From Chitinibacter sp. GC72 (lineage in GTDB: Bacteria > Pseudomonadota > Gammaproteobacteria > Burkholderiales > Chitinibacteraceae): a stretch of 64,000 nucleotides of DNA. Below the pieces are notes generated by a model. That model saw nothing but the letters and a program-made list of their open reading frames with translations, was not told the origin of the DNA and made no database searches. Positions 9,009-17,403 of the stretch are shown piece by piece (within the stretch, counting starts at the first letter, position 1; every line of letters starts with the position of its first letter). A program made the translations under genes and the position numbers. The stretch spans positions 89,591 to 153,590 of the forward strand of contig NZ_VIRW01000007.1 in NCBI RefSeq assembly GCF_009760905.1, in the 5' to 3' direction.

Positions 9009-10577
9009 TCAATGATCGGTTAAACCTTGCCTGATTTCTTCGATTTTGGGCAGACAATTGAAAAAAGCCTCCACAACGCGCGGATCAAAATGCTGCCCCG
9101 AGCCCTCGCGTATGGTCTCCAGCACCTTGGCACGCGGCCATGGATCTTTGTAGCAGCGCGCATGCGTCAACGCGTCGTACACATCAGCGAGCGCAATAAT
9201 CCGCCCGGCAATATGAATTTCTTCTCCTTTGAGTTTGCGCGGATAGCCCGAACCATCCCATTTTTCATGATGTTCATGCGCAATAATGGCGGCCATTTTC
9301 AAAATCCGGGGTTTGGATTCGCGCAGCATGTCATAGCCTAACTGGGCATGCGTATCCATAATGGCGCGCTCGGCGGTATCGAGTGGGCCGGGCTTGTTCA
9401 AAACCATATCGGGAATACCCACTTTGCCGATATCGTGCAAAGGGCTGGCGGCGCGGATGATTTGCGCGTCTTCTTCGTCCAGCCCCAATTCCAGCGCCAG
9501 CACATAGGAAAACTCGGCCATGCGGTGGATATGCTTGCCGGTGTCTTTGGAGCGGTTCTCGATGACCTCGGAGAGCTGGTAAATAATGCTACGCTGGGTG
9601 TCTTCGATTTCCTTATTCAACATCAGGTTTTCATAGGCAATCGAGACATTTTTGCAAAACAGATCGACCAGATTGGCATCCGGATGCGATAGCTCAACCG
9701 GCCCATCAATAATCAGCAGATTAATCGGGCCGTGTGGCGAGAGGAAAAAGCCGACAAAATGATCGCTGGCAAAAACGCTTTGCTGCTTGGCGATGGCCTC
9801 GTCAATCGAAGGCTGCAGGCGGCTTAACTCGGTCTGCCCAAGCGGGCGGCCACAATATTGTTGATACCCCCCGGTAGCATACATCACCATCACTTGATTA
9901 TCATGGGTTAGCGCAGCCATACCCCCATTAACCACCAGATACAAAGCATCCTGTTCGAAGAACAACAATGATTGCAACTGCTCAAGCACGCCCTGGGCAA
10001 ATTGCTGGATGGATTGCAAACGGAAAATACTAGTCGACGCATCAACTACCTTGATCAGGCCACGGCGGTTGGCATCGAGCTGGCGGCGCTGATGCTCGAT
10101 CAGCATGATGTCGTTATACGAGCGCAGCGTCCCCAGCACCGAGGTATACAGCTTGTCGCGGGTCAGCTCGGTTTTGGCTTTGTAATCATTGATGTCGTAG
10201 TTTTCAATCACATGGCGCTCGGGCGCCACGCCCGGCTGTCCGGTACGCAAAATAATGCGGATATGATGATTGTCCAACGTTTCGCGGATTTCGCGCGCCA
10301 CCACCAGGCCCGCATCTTCGGTTTCCATCACCACATCGAGCAAAACCAGCGCAATATCATCGCGTGACGCGAGCAAGGCCAATGCTTCCTTGCCTGAATA
10401 ACAGGACAGGATATTGAGTGGACGCTTGAGAAAATCGATATTGGACAAAGCCAGTTTGGTGACATGATGGATATCGGGTTCATCATCCACCACCAGTACA
10501 TTCCAGGGTGCTACTTTGACGGCATGATCATCCTGCGTGTCGTCTTCCAGCCAGTTATCATCGTCAAGCATATTCAT
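9009..10577 (-). CDS. Response regulator with DUF3369 and HD-GYP domains (c-di-GMP phosphodiesterase)
   Basis: 522 residues. An N-terminal receiver (about 25-150; acidic pair in VLVVDDEPD, phosphoacceptor about Asp81 in LLDVVM) is followed by a DUF3369 GAF-like sensor (about 165-330) and an HD-GYP output domain (about 345-515). The HD-GYP residues are present: HIHRMAEFS, SPLHDIGKVGIPD, HAQLGYDML, AHEHHEKWDGSGYP and LADVYDALTH, so c-di-GMP hydrolysis is likely. It follows the histidine kinase gene by 14 bp in the same direction, which makes the kinase its probable phosphodonor. GGGAG lies about 9 bases before the start. The family is known, but the signal is not. Confidence 0.92.
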   Translation of the reverse strand: MNMLDDDNWLEDDTQDDHAVKVAPWNVLVVDDEPDIHHVTKLALSNIDFLKRPLNILSCYSGKEALALLASRDDIALVLLDVVMETEDAGLVVAREIRETLDNHHIRIILRTGQPGVAPERHVIENYDINDYKAKTELTRDKLYTSVLGTLRSYNDIMLIEHQRRQLDANRRGLIKVVDASTSIFRLQSIQQFAQGVLEQLQSLLFFEQDALYLVVNGGMAALTHDNQVMVMYATGGYQQYCGRPLGQTELSRLQPSIDEAIAKQQSVFASDHFVGFFLSPHGPINLLIIDGPVELSHPDANLVDLFCKNVSIAYENLMLNKEIEDTQRSIIYQLSEVIENRSKDTGKHIHRMAEFSYVLALELGLDEEDAQIIRAASPLHDIGKVGIPDMVLNKPGPLDTAERAIMDTHAQLGYDMLRESKPRILKMAAIIAHEHHEKWDGSGYPRKLKGEEIHIAGRIIALADVYDALTHARCYKDPWPRAKVLETIREGSGQHFDPRVVEAFFNCLPKIEEIRQGLTDH

Positions 10578-10591
10578 TCCAAACGTCTCCC

Positions 10592-12208
10592 TTATAAGAC
10601 TCGGGGAAAAAGAATCACAAAACTTGCGCCACCGCCCGGCGTTTCTTCAATGCTAATAGTGCCTTTTAATTGGGCGACGACCAAGTTATGGACAATACTC
10701 ATTCCCAAACCGCTGCCACCTTGTCCCCGCTTTGTAGTGTAGAACGGCTCAAATACTTTTGCTCGAACACTTGGCGCAATGCCCACGCCATTGTCGATAA
10801 AGCGCAACTCGACAAAACGGTCGCCATACGGAGCGGCCTGAATCATGATGCTCCCCACCTGATCGGGTGGAAAAGCATGCAGGATGGCGTTGTTGAGCAA
10901 ATTATTCAGAATTTGCGTAAACGCGCCCGGGTAGGTACGCACCATCAGCTCGGGCGGACAAGCGAGCTCGACGTGATGTGGCGTTTGTTTGAGGCTGGGC
11001 TTGAGCGATTGCAGGATTTCGTCCAGATAGGCGCCCAGATTAAATTCGCGCAGCGCATCGGAGGTCTGATCGACCGAGATATTCTTAAAGCTGCGAATCA
11101 GCGCGGCCGCGTTATCACAGTGTTTTAAGATCAGGGCGCTGGCCTCCTGAGCCAGCCCCAGATAGTGCTGCAGCTCGGTTTTTTTCAGCTGGCCGTCCTG
11201 AATCTGGGCCACGATCGCCTGTGTATCTTCGCTTAAAGTGGACGCGGCAGTGAGCGCAATGCCTAGCGGGGTATTGACCTCGTGTGCCACCCCCGCAACG
11301 AGCGAGCCCAAAGCGGCGAGCTTTTCCGACTCGATCATCTGCAGCTGCGCACTGCGCAATTGCGCCACGGCCAGCTCGGCGGCATCCTTGGCAGCAGAAA
11401 GATCGGCCGTGGCGCACCGCTGCTCAGTGACATCGGATTGCGCACCAACCACATTTAGAATTTGCCCCTCGGCATCCCGGTAGGCCACCGCTCGCGACAG
11501 GATATTGAGCCAATGGCCTGCTTTGTGCTGCATTCTGAATTCCGCTTCCAGTACACAATGCTCGGCGGATTGTTGCCCTTGCAAAAAGGCAGAAAAACGC
11601 GCCCCCACCGCGCTTACATCATCAGGATGAATCAGGGCATACAAAGTGGCGGCTTCATCGCGCAATTCATGCTCGGCGTATCCCAGCATGCTTTTCCAGC
11701 GTGGCGAGAAATACCAGCTGTCTTTGCCCACATCCCACTCCCAGATGCCGTCGCCTGTGGCATCGAGCGCCATAGACCAGCGCCGCTCGGAGCGGCGCAG
11801 CTGCAAACCCATTTCATTAATCTCATCGAGCGCATCGGCAAATAATTCATTCTTGTTATTAAGCTCGATAATGGCGCGATTTTGCTCGCTCAAAATAGGC
11901 TGCAGCGCACGCAATAAGGGCGCAAAAAATCCGCTTAACCCCGCTAGTTGCTGATCATTGAGCTGCCCTAGAGTGGGCAAAACATGTAAAGCTTCACGCA
12001 GATGCTGCTGAATCAGCGAATACACAAACAGCATAGGTATTGCCATCAACAATAGCTGAATCAATACCAGTACGGCAATACCCCATAGACCGATAGAATA
12101 GAAACCCACTTGCAGGCAATAAATATCAGTCGCCAGCAGCAGACCGAAAATCAGGGCCAGCAGGATGCGCGAGGGGCGGGATGCAAAGAGTGGATCAGCT
12201 TTCAACAC
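10592..12208 (-). CDS. PAS-containing membrane sensor histidine kinase
   Basis: 538-residue kinase that should phosphorylate the receiver of the HD-GYP protein encoded 14 bp downstream. Two membrane helices (about 12-30 and 38-65) are followed by a coiled stretch, a PAS/PAC domain (about 140-265, with DGIWEWDVGKDSWYFSPRWK), a HisKA region with the phosphoacceptor His in LVAGVAHEVNTPLG (about 301-314), and an HATPase domain (NNLLNNAILHAF, FIDNGVGIAP, GQGGSGLGMSIVHNLV). The start is GTG at 12208 with TTG next to it; no strong ribosome site helps choose. Its kinase core closely resembles that of the TPR-GAF kinase at 38243-40639, so the two are paralogues. Confidence 0.92.
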   Translation of the reverse strand: MLKADPLFASRPSRILLALIFGLLLATDIYCLQVGFYSIGLWGIAVLVLIQLLLMAIPMLFVYSLIQQHLREALHVLPTLGQLNDQQLAGLSGFFAPLLRALQPILSEQNRAIIELNNKNELFADALDEINEMGLQLRRSERRWSMALDATGDGIWEWDVGKDSWYFSPRWKSMLGYAEHELRDEAATLYALIHPDDVSAVGARFSAFLQGQQSAEHCVLEAEFRMQHKAGHWLNILSRAVAYRDAEGQILNVVGAQSDVTEQRCATADLSAAKDAAELAVAQLRSAQLQMIESEKLAALGSLVAGVAHEVNTPLGIALTAASTLSEDTQAIVAQIQDGQLKKTELQHYLGLAQEASALILKHCDNAAALIRSFKNISVDQTSDALREFNLGAYLDEILQSLKPSLKQTPHHVELACPPELMVRTYPGAFTQILNNLLNNAILHAFPPDQVGSIMIQAAPYGDRFVELRFIDNGVGIAPSVRAKVFEPFYTTKRGQGGSGLGMSIVHNLVVAQLKGTISIEETPGGGASFVILFPRVL

Positions 12209-12286
12209 TCGGCTCGATTCGTTAGGGTTTTTCCACTATAGACAATCATCCACACAACACCGCGCGGGAAATGTCGCCTGGCGCAT

Positions 12287-12315
12287 CTTTAAAAGTGGTA
12301 CGCCTGCCCCGATCT
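12287..12315 (+). promoter_or_regulatory. Possible sigma32 (heat-shock) promoter for hslU
   Basis: CTTTAAA (12287-12293), 14-base spacer, CCCGATCT (12308-12315). This is one mismatch in each half from the sigma32 pattern CTTGAAA-N13/14-CCCCATNT. It lies about 30 bp before the hslU start, and hslU belongs to the heat-shock regulon in related bacteria. Motif reading only. Confidence 0.5.
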
Positions 12316-12345
12316 CTTGCATATTCGTATTAAAGGATCGCCAAT

Positions 12346-13674
12346 ATGACGCAGATGACGCCGCAGGAAATCGTTCACGAACTCGACAAGCACATTGTCG
12401 GCCAGGCTGCCGCTAAAAAAGCCGTAGCAATTGCGCTGCGCAACCGCTGGCGCCGCCAGCAGGTGGCCGAGCCGCTGCGCCATGAAATCACGCCGAAAAA
12501 CATCCTGATGATCGGCCCGACTGGCGTGGGCAAAACCGAAATCGCCCGCCGACTGGCCAAGCTGGCTGATGCGCCTTTCATCAAGGTGGAAGCGACCAAA
12601 TTCACCGAGGTCGGCTATGTGGGCAAAGACGTGGACAGCATCATCCGCGATCTGATGGAAATTGCGATCAAGCAGGTGCGTGATGTGGCCATTGGCCGTA
12701 ATCGCGTCCGCGCTGAAGACGCCGCCGAGAATCGCATTCTGGATGTCCTGCTGCCACCGCCGTCGACCAACAATAACTACGGTAGCGTCAATGGTGAAGA
12801 TCCGATGGCGGAAACGCGGCAGAAATTCCGCAAAATGCTGCGCGAGGGCAAATTTGACGATAAGGAAATCGACATCGAAGTCGCCGCCGCCGTACCGACC
12901 ATGGAAGTATTCAGCCCGCCGGGAATGGAAGATTTTTCCAGCCAGATCCAGCAAATGTTCAAAGGCGCGATGGGTGGCAAAACCAAAACACAGAAAATGA
13001 AAGTGACCGATGCGCTTAAACATCTGATCGAGGAAGAGGCCGCCAAACTCGTCAATGAAGACGATGCCAAGGCCGAAGCACTGAAAGCGGTTGAGCAAAA
13101 TGGCATTGTGTTTATCGACGAGATCGATAAGGTGACAACGCGATCAGAAGGCAGCGGCGGCGAAGTCTCGCGCCAAGGCGTGCAGCGCGATTTGCTGCCA
13201 CTGGTGGAAGGCACCACGGTCACCACCAAGTACGGCATGGTGAAAACAGACCATATTCTGTTTATCGCCAGCGGCGCTTTCCACCTGGCCAAACCATCCG
13301 ATCTGATTCCCGAGCTGCAAGGCCGTTTTCCGATCCGCGTTGAGCTCAACTCGCTGACCGTTGACGATTTCGCCACCATCCTCACCGGCACCGACGCTTG
13401 CCTGGCCAAGCAATATCAGGCGCTGCTGGCCACCGAGGAGATCGAGGTGAGTTTTACCGACGATGGGATCAAGGAAATGGCACAAATGGCGTGGTCGGTG
13501 AATGAAAGCACCGAAAACATCGGCGCGCGCCGTCTGTACACCATTATGGAGCGCCTGCTGGAAGACGTGTCTTTTGATGCCAAACGCGGCACAGTGAATG
13601 TGGATGCGAGCTTTGTGCAGCAAAAGCTTGGCAATCTGGCGAGCAACGAAGACCTGGCCCGCTATATGCTGTAA
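12346..13674 (+). CDS. hslU: HslU, ATPase subunit of the HslUV protease
   Basis: AAA+ unfoldase that feeds proteins to the HslV peptidase. 442 residues, full length. Walker A is GPTGVGKT (57-64), the pore loop GYVG follows in EVGYVGKD, the variable I domain spans about 110-240, Walker B is IVFIDEIDK (about 254-262) and the C-terminal peptide ends LARYML. AAGGA lies nine bases before the ATG. In most proteobacteria hslV is immediately upstream; here the 137-bp upstream gap has no room for it and the gene before is a divergent kinase. hslV must be elsewhere or absent. A sigma32-like promoter directly precedes this gene. Confidence 0.97.
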   Translation: MTQMTPQEIVHELDKHIVGQAAAKKAVAIALRNRWRRQQVAEPLRHEITPKNILMIGPTGVGKTEIARRLAKLADAPFIKVEATKFTEVGYVGKDVDSIIRDLMEIAIKQVRDVAIGRNRVRAEDAAENRILDVLLPPPSTNNNYGSVNGEDPMAETRQKFRKMLREGKFDDKEIDIEVAAAVPTMEVFSPPGMEDFSSQIQQMFKGAMGGKTKTQKMKVTDALKHLIEEEAAKLVNEDDAKAEALKAVEQNGIVFIDEIDKVTTRSEGSGGEVSRQGVQRDLLPLVEGTTVTTKYGMVKTDHILFIASGAFHLAKPSDLIPELQGRFPIRVELNSLTVDDFATILTGTDACLAKQYQALLATEEIEVSFTDDGIKEMAQMAWSVNESTENIGARRLYTIMERLLEDVSFDAKRGTVNVDASFVQQKLGNLASNEDLARYML

Positions 13675-13712
13675 CGCGGCGCAGACAACGATCACCCAAT
13701 ATACACCACACT

Positions 13713-13757
13713 GTATTGCCCTGTAGCGCAAACCTATCAATACCTACAGGGCAATAC
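13713..13757. repeat. Dispersed palindromic repeat, copy 2
   Basis: GTATTGCCCTGTAG (13713-13726) and CTACAGGGCAATAC (13744-13757) are perfect 14-bp complements around a 17-base centre. It begins 39 bp after the hslU stop and may serve as its terminator hairpin, though no long T tract follows. Confidence 0.85.
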
Positions 13758-13842
13758 CCTCTTCTAGTTACTTGTCTATCAAGCACTTTCCTGCCCCACT
13801 CCCCACTGGTGGATGTCAGCTTCAAGAGCTGGCCGTCAGAAT

Positions 13843-13856
13843 TTGATTCGGGTCAA
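13843..13856 (+). promoter_or_regulatory. FNR/Anr-type site upstream of nrdD
   Basis: TTGAT-TCGG-GTCAA differs from the FNR consensus TTGAT-N4-ATCAA by one base. It is centred about 47 bp before a -10-like CATAAA region's expected start, or about 60 bp before that of TATATT. Activation of an anaerobic ribonucleotide reductase by FNR makes biological sense. Confidence 0.6.
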
Positions 13857-13890
13857 AAACAGCACATCTAGCGAACATCAAGCCATAAAA

Positions 13891-13906
13891 ACACCATATA
13901 TTGTGT
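13891..13906 (+). promoter_or_regulatory. NrdR box upstream of nrdD
   Basis: ACACCATATATTGTGT fits the NrdR operator pattern (ACACWATATATWGTGT) almost exactly. A degenerate partner, ACAGCACATCTAGCGA at 13859-13874 (10 of 16 positions the same), lies 32 bp upstream, the spacing typical of tandem NrdR boxes. NrdR represses ribonucleotide reductase genes when dATP/ATP is bound. Confidence 0.75.
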
Positions 13907-14149
13907 TTACGCGTAAAGACCGCCGATCAATGCCGCCCTGCGCCGCAGCGCCAGCTCACAGCGCGCACACCGCAATGGCAGCACTGATCCGGTTCAGGTC
14001 TGATACCGCTGAAATGAGCCACTTGGGGCGAGCACACGAGCTCGCCCGCTTTTTCGCGCCGCCTTGGCGCGACAGGTGCGTATTGGCCTTGGGCATCGCT
14101 GGCAGCAGCTCGATACCGGGCACAATCTGATACAGGAACAGCCAAGCTT
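13907..14149 (+). other. nrdD leader region
   Basis: About 240 bases between the NrdR box and the nrdD start have no coding character. They hold the hairpin GGGCGAGC/GCTCGCCC at 14028-14049, listed separately. No known riboswitch class could be matched. Confidence 0.5.
14028..14056 (+). terminator. Attenuator-like hairpin in the nrdD leader
   Basis: GGGCGAGC and GCTCGCCC form a perfect 8-bp stem with a 6-base loop, followed by GCTTTTT. It lies about 95 bp before the nrdD start. Placement inside the leader suggests premature termination control, but no alternative antiterminator stem is evident. Confidence 0.5.
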
Positions 14150-16396
14150 ATGCTGAAAGTCATCAAACGCGACGGTGCCAAAGCCGCTTACGACGGCGCA
14201 AAAATCTTTGAAGCGTGCCGCCGCGCCGCCACTGCCGCCCGCTATCCGGAGCCCGAGCTGCTGGCCGCCGAGATCACCGCCTACGTCGAAGATGAATGCC
14301 GCAAGCTGACCGAGGCCGATCTATTTAGCAAAACGCCGCCGCAGCTGGATATTCCCACCATTCAGCAATTGGTCGAAGACGCGCTGATGGCGCAATACCC
14401 GGAAGTGGCACGTATATATATACAGTACCGCTCGGATCGCGACCGGATCCGCGCCCAAGGTTCGGAGCTGCACGCCAAATTGATGGGTCTGGTTAATAAA
14501 ACCGATCTTGAAGCCACTACCGAAAATGCCAATAAAGACGCCAATGTTTTTCCGGTAATGCGCGACTTAATGGCTGGTATCGTCTCCAAGCAATTTGCCA
14601 GCACCTTCCTGCCCAAAGATATCCTGGAAGCGCATCACAGCGGCGATATTCATTTTCACGATCTGGATTACTCGCCCTTTCTGCCGTTTACCAATTGCTG
14701 CCTGGTCGATCTGCAAGGCATGTTGAAAAATGGCTTCCGCTTGGGCAACGCCAAAATAGAAAGCCCGAAATCAGTCGGCGTGGCGTGCGCGGTCACCGCG
14801 CAAATCATCGCGCAAGTCGCCAGCCATCAATACGGCGGCACGACGATTCCGAATATCGACCAAACCCTTGCGCCGTATGTATTAAAAACCTACGAGAAAA
14901 ATCTCGGCGTCGCCCGCGAATATCAAATCGCCGATGCCGAGCGCTATGCCAAGGAGCGCACCGAAAAAGAAGCCTACGATGGCATTCAGGCCTGCGAGTA
15001 TGAAATCAACACGCTATTTAGCTCGAACGGCCAGCAGCCATTTGTGACGTTCTCATTCGGTATGGGCACCAGTTGGGCCGAGCGCATTATCCAGCAAGCC
15101 ATCTTGCGCGTGCGGATCAAGGGGCTGGGTAAAGAAGGCACAACGCCGGTTTTCCCCAAGCTGGTATTCTTTATCGACGAGGGCATCAACCTCAAACCGA
15201 CCGACCCTAATTACGACATCAAGCAGCTCGCACTGGAATGCACGTCCAAGCGCATGTACCCGGATATTATTTCGGCCAGACTCAATCGCCAGATCACCGG
15301 CTCCAGCGTTCCCGTCTCGCCGATGGGCTGCCGCAGCTTTCTGCCAGTGTGGCGCAATGCGCAAGGCGAGGAAGAACTCGACGGGCGCAATAATCTGGGC
15401 GTCGTCAGCCTGAACCTGCCACGAGTTGCCATTGAAGCGCGGGGCGATCTGGCGCGCTTTGAGCAATTGCTCGCCGAACGTCTACAGCTGTGTTTCCGTG
15501 CATTGTCGGTACGGATTGAGCGCCTGAAAGGCGTCAAAGCCAATGTGGCGCCTATTTTATATACCGAGGGCGCTTTCGGCATTCGCCTGCAGCCTGATGA
15601 CGACATCATCAGTATTTTCAAAGATGGCCGTGCGTCGATCTCGCTCGGTTTCATCGGCCTGCACGAAGTGGGCATATTGATGTTTAGCGAACACCCCGCC
15701 AATAGCCAGGCCGCGCAAGCGTTTCTGCAGCGCATCGTGCACACCATGAACGAGGTCACCCAACGCTGGAAAGCCGAGACTGGCTTTGGCTATTCGCTGT
15801 ACTCAACCCCTAGCGAATCACTGTGCCATCGTTTCTGCAAACTCGATCAGGCCCGCTTTGGCCACCTGCCGGAGGTGAACGAATTATGCGCCAAAGGCTA
15901 CTACACCAATTCATTCCATCTGGACGTTGCGCATAAGGTCAATCCATTTGAAAAAATCGACTTTGAAGCAGGCTACGCCGAGCTCGCCAGCGGCGGGCAT
16001 ATTACCTACGTCGAATTACCCAATATGCAGCACAACCTGCGGGCACTGGAACGCATCTGGGACTACGCCATCACCAAGGTGCCGTATTTTGGCAGTAATA
16101 CCCCGGTCGATGCCTGCGGAAAATGCGGATTTATGGGCGAAACATTAGCCACAGCTAATGGTTTTACCTGCCCGGAATGCGGCAACCACGACAGTGCGAC
16201 ACTTTCCGTCACCCGCCGCGTCTGCGGCTATCTGGGCAGCCCCAACGCCCGCCCATTCAATACCGGCAAACAGAAAGAAGTAATGCGCCGGGTAAAACAC
16301 CACGCCCAAGCCCAATACACTAATGGGTATTTCTCCAAAGGCAATACCAATCAAGAGCCACAGAGCAATACCCCTGCATTGCTACCAGCACTATGA
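14150..16396 (+). CDS. nrdD: Anaerobic (class III) ribonucleoside-triphosphate reductase
   Basis: Glycyl-radical enzyme that makes deoxyribonucleotides without oxygen. 748 residues. The N-terminal ATP-cone (about 1-95, KVIKRDGAKAAYDGAKI) is the allosteric site. The catalytic barrel includes GDIHFHDLDYSP. A zinc site uses the CGKCG and CPECG pairs (about 656-677), and the radical glycine is Gly693 in RRVCGYLGS. Relatives normally end soon after the RRVKH motif; here about 30 extra residues (from about 719) are encoded by a copy of the dispersed palindromic repeat. The stop overlaps the nrdG start by 4 bp (ATGA). Upstream are an FNR-like site, an NrdR box and a leader hairpin. Confidence 0.96.
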   Translation: MLKVIKRDGAKAAYDGAKIFEACRRAATAARYPEPELLAAEITAYVEDECRKLTEADLFSKTPPQLDIPTIQQLVEDALMAQYPEVARIYIQYRSDRDRIRAQGSELHAKLMGLVNKTDLEATTENANKDANVFPVMRDLMAGIVSKQFASTFLPKDILEAHHSGDIHFHDLDYSPFLPFTNCCLVDLQGMLKNGFRLGNAKIESPKSVGVACAVTAQIIAQVASHQYGGTTIPNIDQTLAPYVLKTYEKNLGVAREYQIADAERYAKERTEKEAYDGIQACEYEINTLFSSNGQQPFVTFSFGMGTSWAERIIQQAILRVRIKGLGKEGTTPVFPKLVFFIDEGINLKPTDPNYDIKQLALECTSKRMYPDIISARLNRQITGSSVPVSPMGCRSFLPVWRNAQGEEELDGRNNLGVVSLNLPRVAIEARGDLARFEQLLAERLQLCFRALSVRIERLKGVKANVAPILYTEGAFGIRLQPDDDIISIFKDGRASISLGFIGLHEVGILMFSEHPANSQAAQAFLQRIVHTMNEVTQRWKAETGFGYSLYSTPSESLCHRFCKLDQARFGHLPEVNELCAKGYYTNSFHLDVAHKVNPFEKIDFEAGYAELASGGHITYVELPNMQHNLRALERIWDYAITKVPYFGSNTPVDACGKCGFMGETLATANGFTCPECGNHDSATLSVTRRVCGYLGSPNARPFNTGKQKEVMRRVKHHAQAQYTNGYFSKGNTNQEPQSNTPALLPAL
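16321..16377. repeat. Dispersed palindromic repeat inside the nrdD 3' end, copy 3
   Basis: TAATGGGTAT (16321-16330), GGCAATACC (16340-16348) and GAGCAATACCCCTGC (16363-16377) are arms of the family, in degenerate form, and are read as the C-terminal tail of NrdD. The reading frame stays open through them. Confidence 0.6.
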
Positions 16397-16848
16397 ATTA
16401 CGACCGCTACTACACCCACGATCTGGTCAACGGCCCCGGCATCCGCGTGACGCTGTTTGTCACCGGCTGCAGCCACGCCTGCCCCGGCTGCTACAACCCA
16501 TCGACGTGGGATAGAAAATCGGGCTTACCTTTTACGTCACAAGTGCAGCAAGAACTCCTCGACGCCTGCGAAGAGCACGATGGCCTGAGCCTATCCGGCG
16601 GTGATCCACTTCACACCGCCAACCGCGAAGCAATACTGGAACTCTGCCAAGCCTTCAAAACCCGCTACCCGGACAAGAATATCTGGCTGTGGACGGGGTA
16701 TTTGTACGAAGAAGTACGCAAGCTGGCCGTGTTTGAGTATGTGGATGTGGTAATCGACGGCAAATACGAAAAAGAAAACCCCAGCACACTGCCGTGGCGG
16801 GGGTCGGGGAATCAGCGGATGGTCGCACTTCCATCGCCTTTTGATTAG
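16393..16848 (+). CDS. nrdG: NrdG, NrdD-activating radical SAM protein
   Basis: Installs the glycyl radical on NrdD using S-adenosylmethionine and a [4Fe-4S] cluster. 151 residues, usual size. The cluster ligands are Cys26, Cys30 and Cys33 in TGCSHACPGCYNP; the SAM-binding GGE-like block is LSGGDPL (about residues 67-73). Translation is coupled to nrdD through a 4-bp overlap. It is convergent with the first pilin gene, only 3 bp between the two stop codons and no visible terminator, so the two transcripts must overlap. Confidence 0.95.
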   Translation: MNYDRYYTHDLVNGPGIRVTLFVTGCSHACPGCYNPSTWDRKSGLPFTSQVQQELLDACEEHDGLSLSGGDPLHTANREAILELCQAFKTRYPDKNIWLWTGYLYEEVRKLAVFEYVDVVIDGKYEKENPSTLPWRGSGNQRMVALPSPFD

Positions 16849-16851
16849 CGA

Positions 16852-17241
16852 CTATAGACCACAGCCTTTGACTGCAACGCCATTGGCACCAGACATGACA
16901 CAAGTCCATACGATATTTTCACCTGCAATGGAAGGCGCAGCAGGGGTTAGTGTTGCTGTTGCATCCTCATAGGTATAGGAAAGTATGCCATCCCCACTGC
17001 AACCTGGAATCACTCCGCCATTGGAATCAGTGCATGCCAATACAGCATCTACAGAGTATTTCTCACCTACTTTAATTTTTTGCCCCACCAGACTGGCTAG
17101 CGCATTGGTGCTTTTTACTTTCTTCGTGTAATCCGTATAACTAGGAATCGCAATTGCAGCCAAGATACCGATGATCGCTACCACGATCATCAGCTCAATC
17201 AAAGTAAATCCTTTTTGTGCTTTTACATTAAGTTGAGTCAT
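16852..17241 (-). CDS. Type IV major pilin-like protein, copy A
   Basis: Type IV pilin subunit of 129 residues. The class III leader MTQLNVKAQKG precedes FTLIELMIVVAIIGILAAIA, so PilD would cut after Gly11 and methylate Phe12; Glu5 of the mature protein is present. The globular part has two Cys pairs (VLACTDSNGGVIPGC and WTCVMSG...KGCGL), suggesting two disulfide loops. The start was chosen because GGAGGG lies six bases upstream; a longer version from 17259 is less likely. A sigma54-type promoter lies at 17295-17310. It is a clear paralogue of the pilin at 19957-20343, with which it shares the leader length and the GEKYSVD/VLACTDSNG block. Confidence 0.93.
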   Translation of the reverse strand: MTQLNVKAQKGFTLIELMIVVAIIGILAAIAIPSYTDYTKKVKSTNALASLVGQKIKVGEKYSVDAVLACTDSNGGVIPGCSGDGILSYTYEDATATLTPAAPSIAGENIVWTCVMSGANGVAVKGCGL

Positions 17242-17294
17242 CACACGCCCTCCGTGCATAGAATAACTTTATGGCTCCTTCATATTTAAATAGA

Positions 17295-17310
17295 AGCATG
17301 AAGCATGCCA
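17295..17310 (-). promoter_or_regulatory. Sigma54 promoter for pilin A
   Basis: Minus-strand TGGCATGCTTCATGCT has the required GG-N10-GC spacing (-24/-12). It stands about 54 bp before the start codon. Sigma54 with PilR-type activators drives pilin genes in many proteobacteria. Confidence 0.72.
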
Positions 17311-17403
17311 GATTGTAAAAGTCACTGAGGCAGAGAACAGCAACACCAACTCAAGTCTCAACGTTAATTAGACCAAAACCATAGAATTTAATCAGAAGGT
17401 ATT

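Noticed and set aside
12289..13098. Long minus-strand open frame opposite hslU
   Set aside because: It is a mirror of a strongly conserved gene; composition alone keeps the antisense frame open.
13990..14030. TPP-riboswitch-like CTGATCC...GATACC bases in the nrdD leader
   Set aside because: The conserved CTGAGA segment and the 5' helix are missing; nrdD is also not a thiamine gene.
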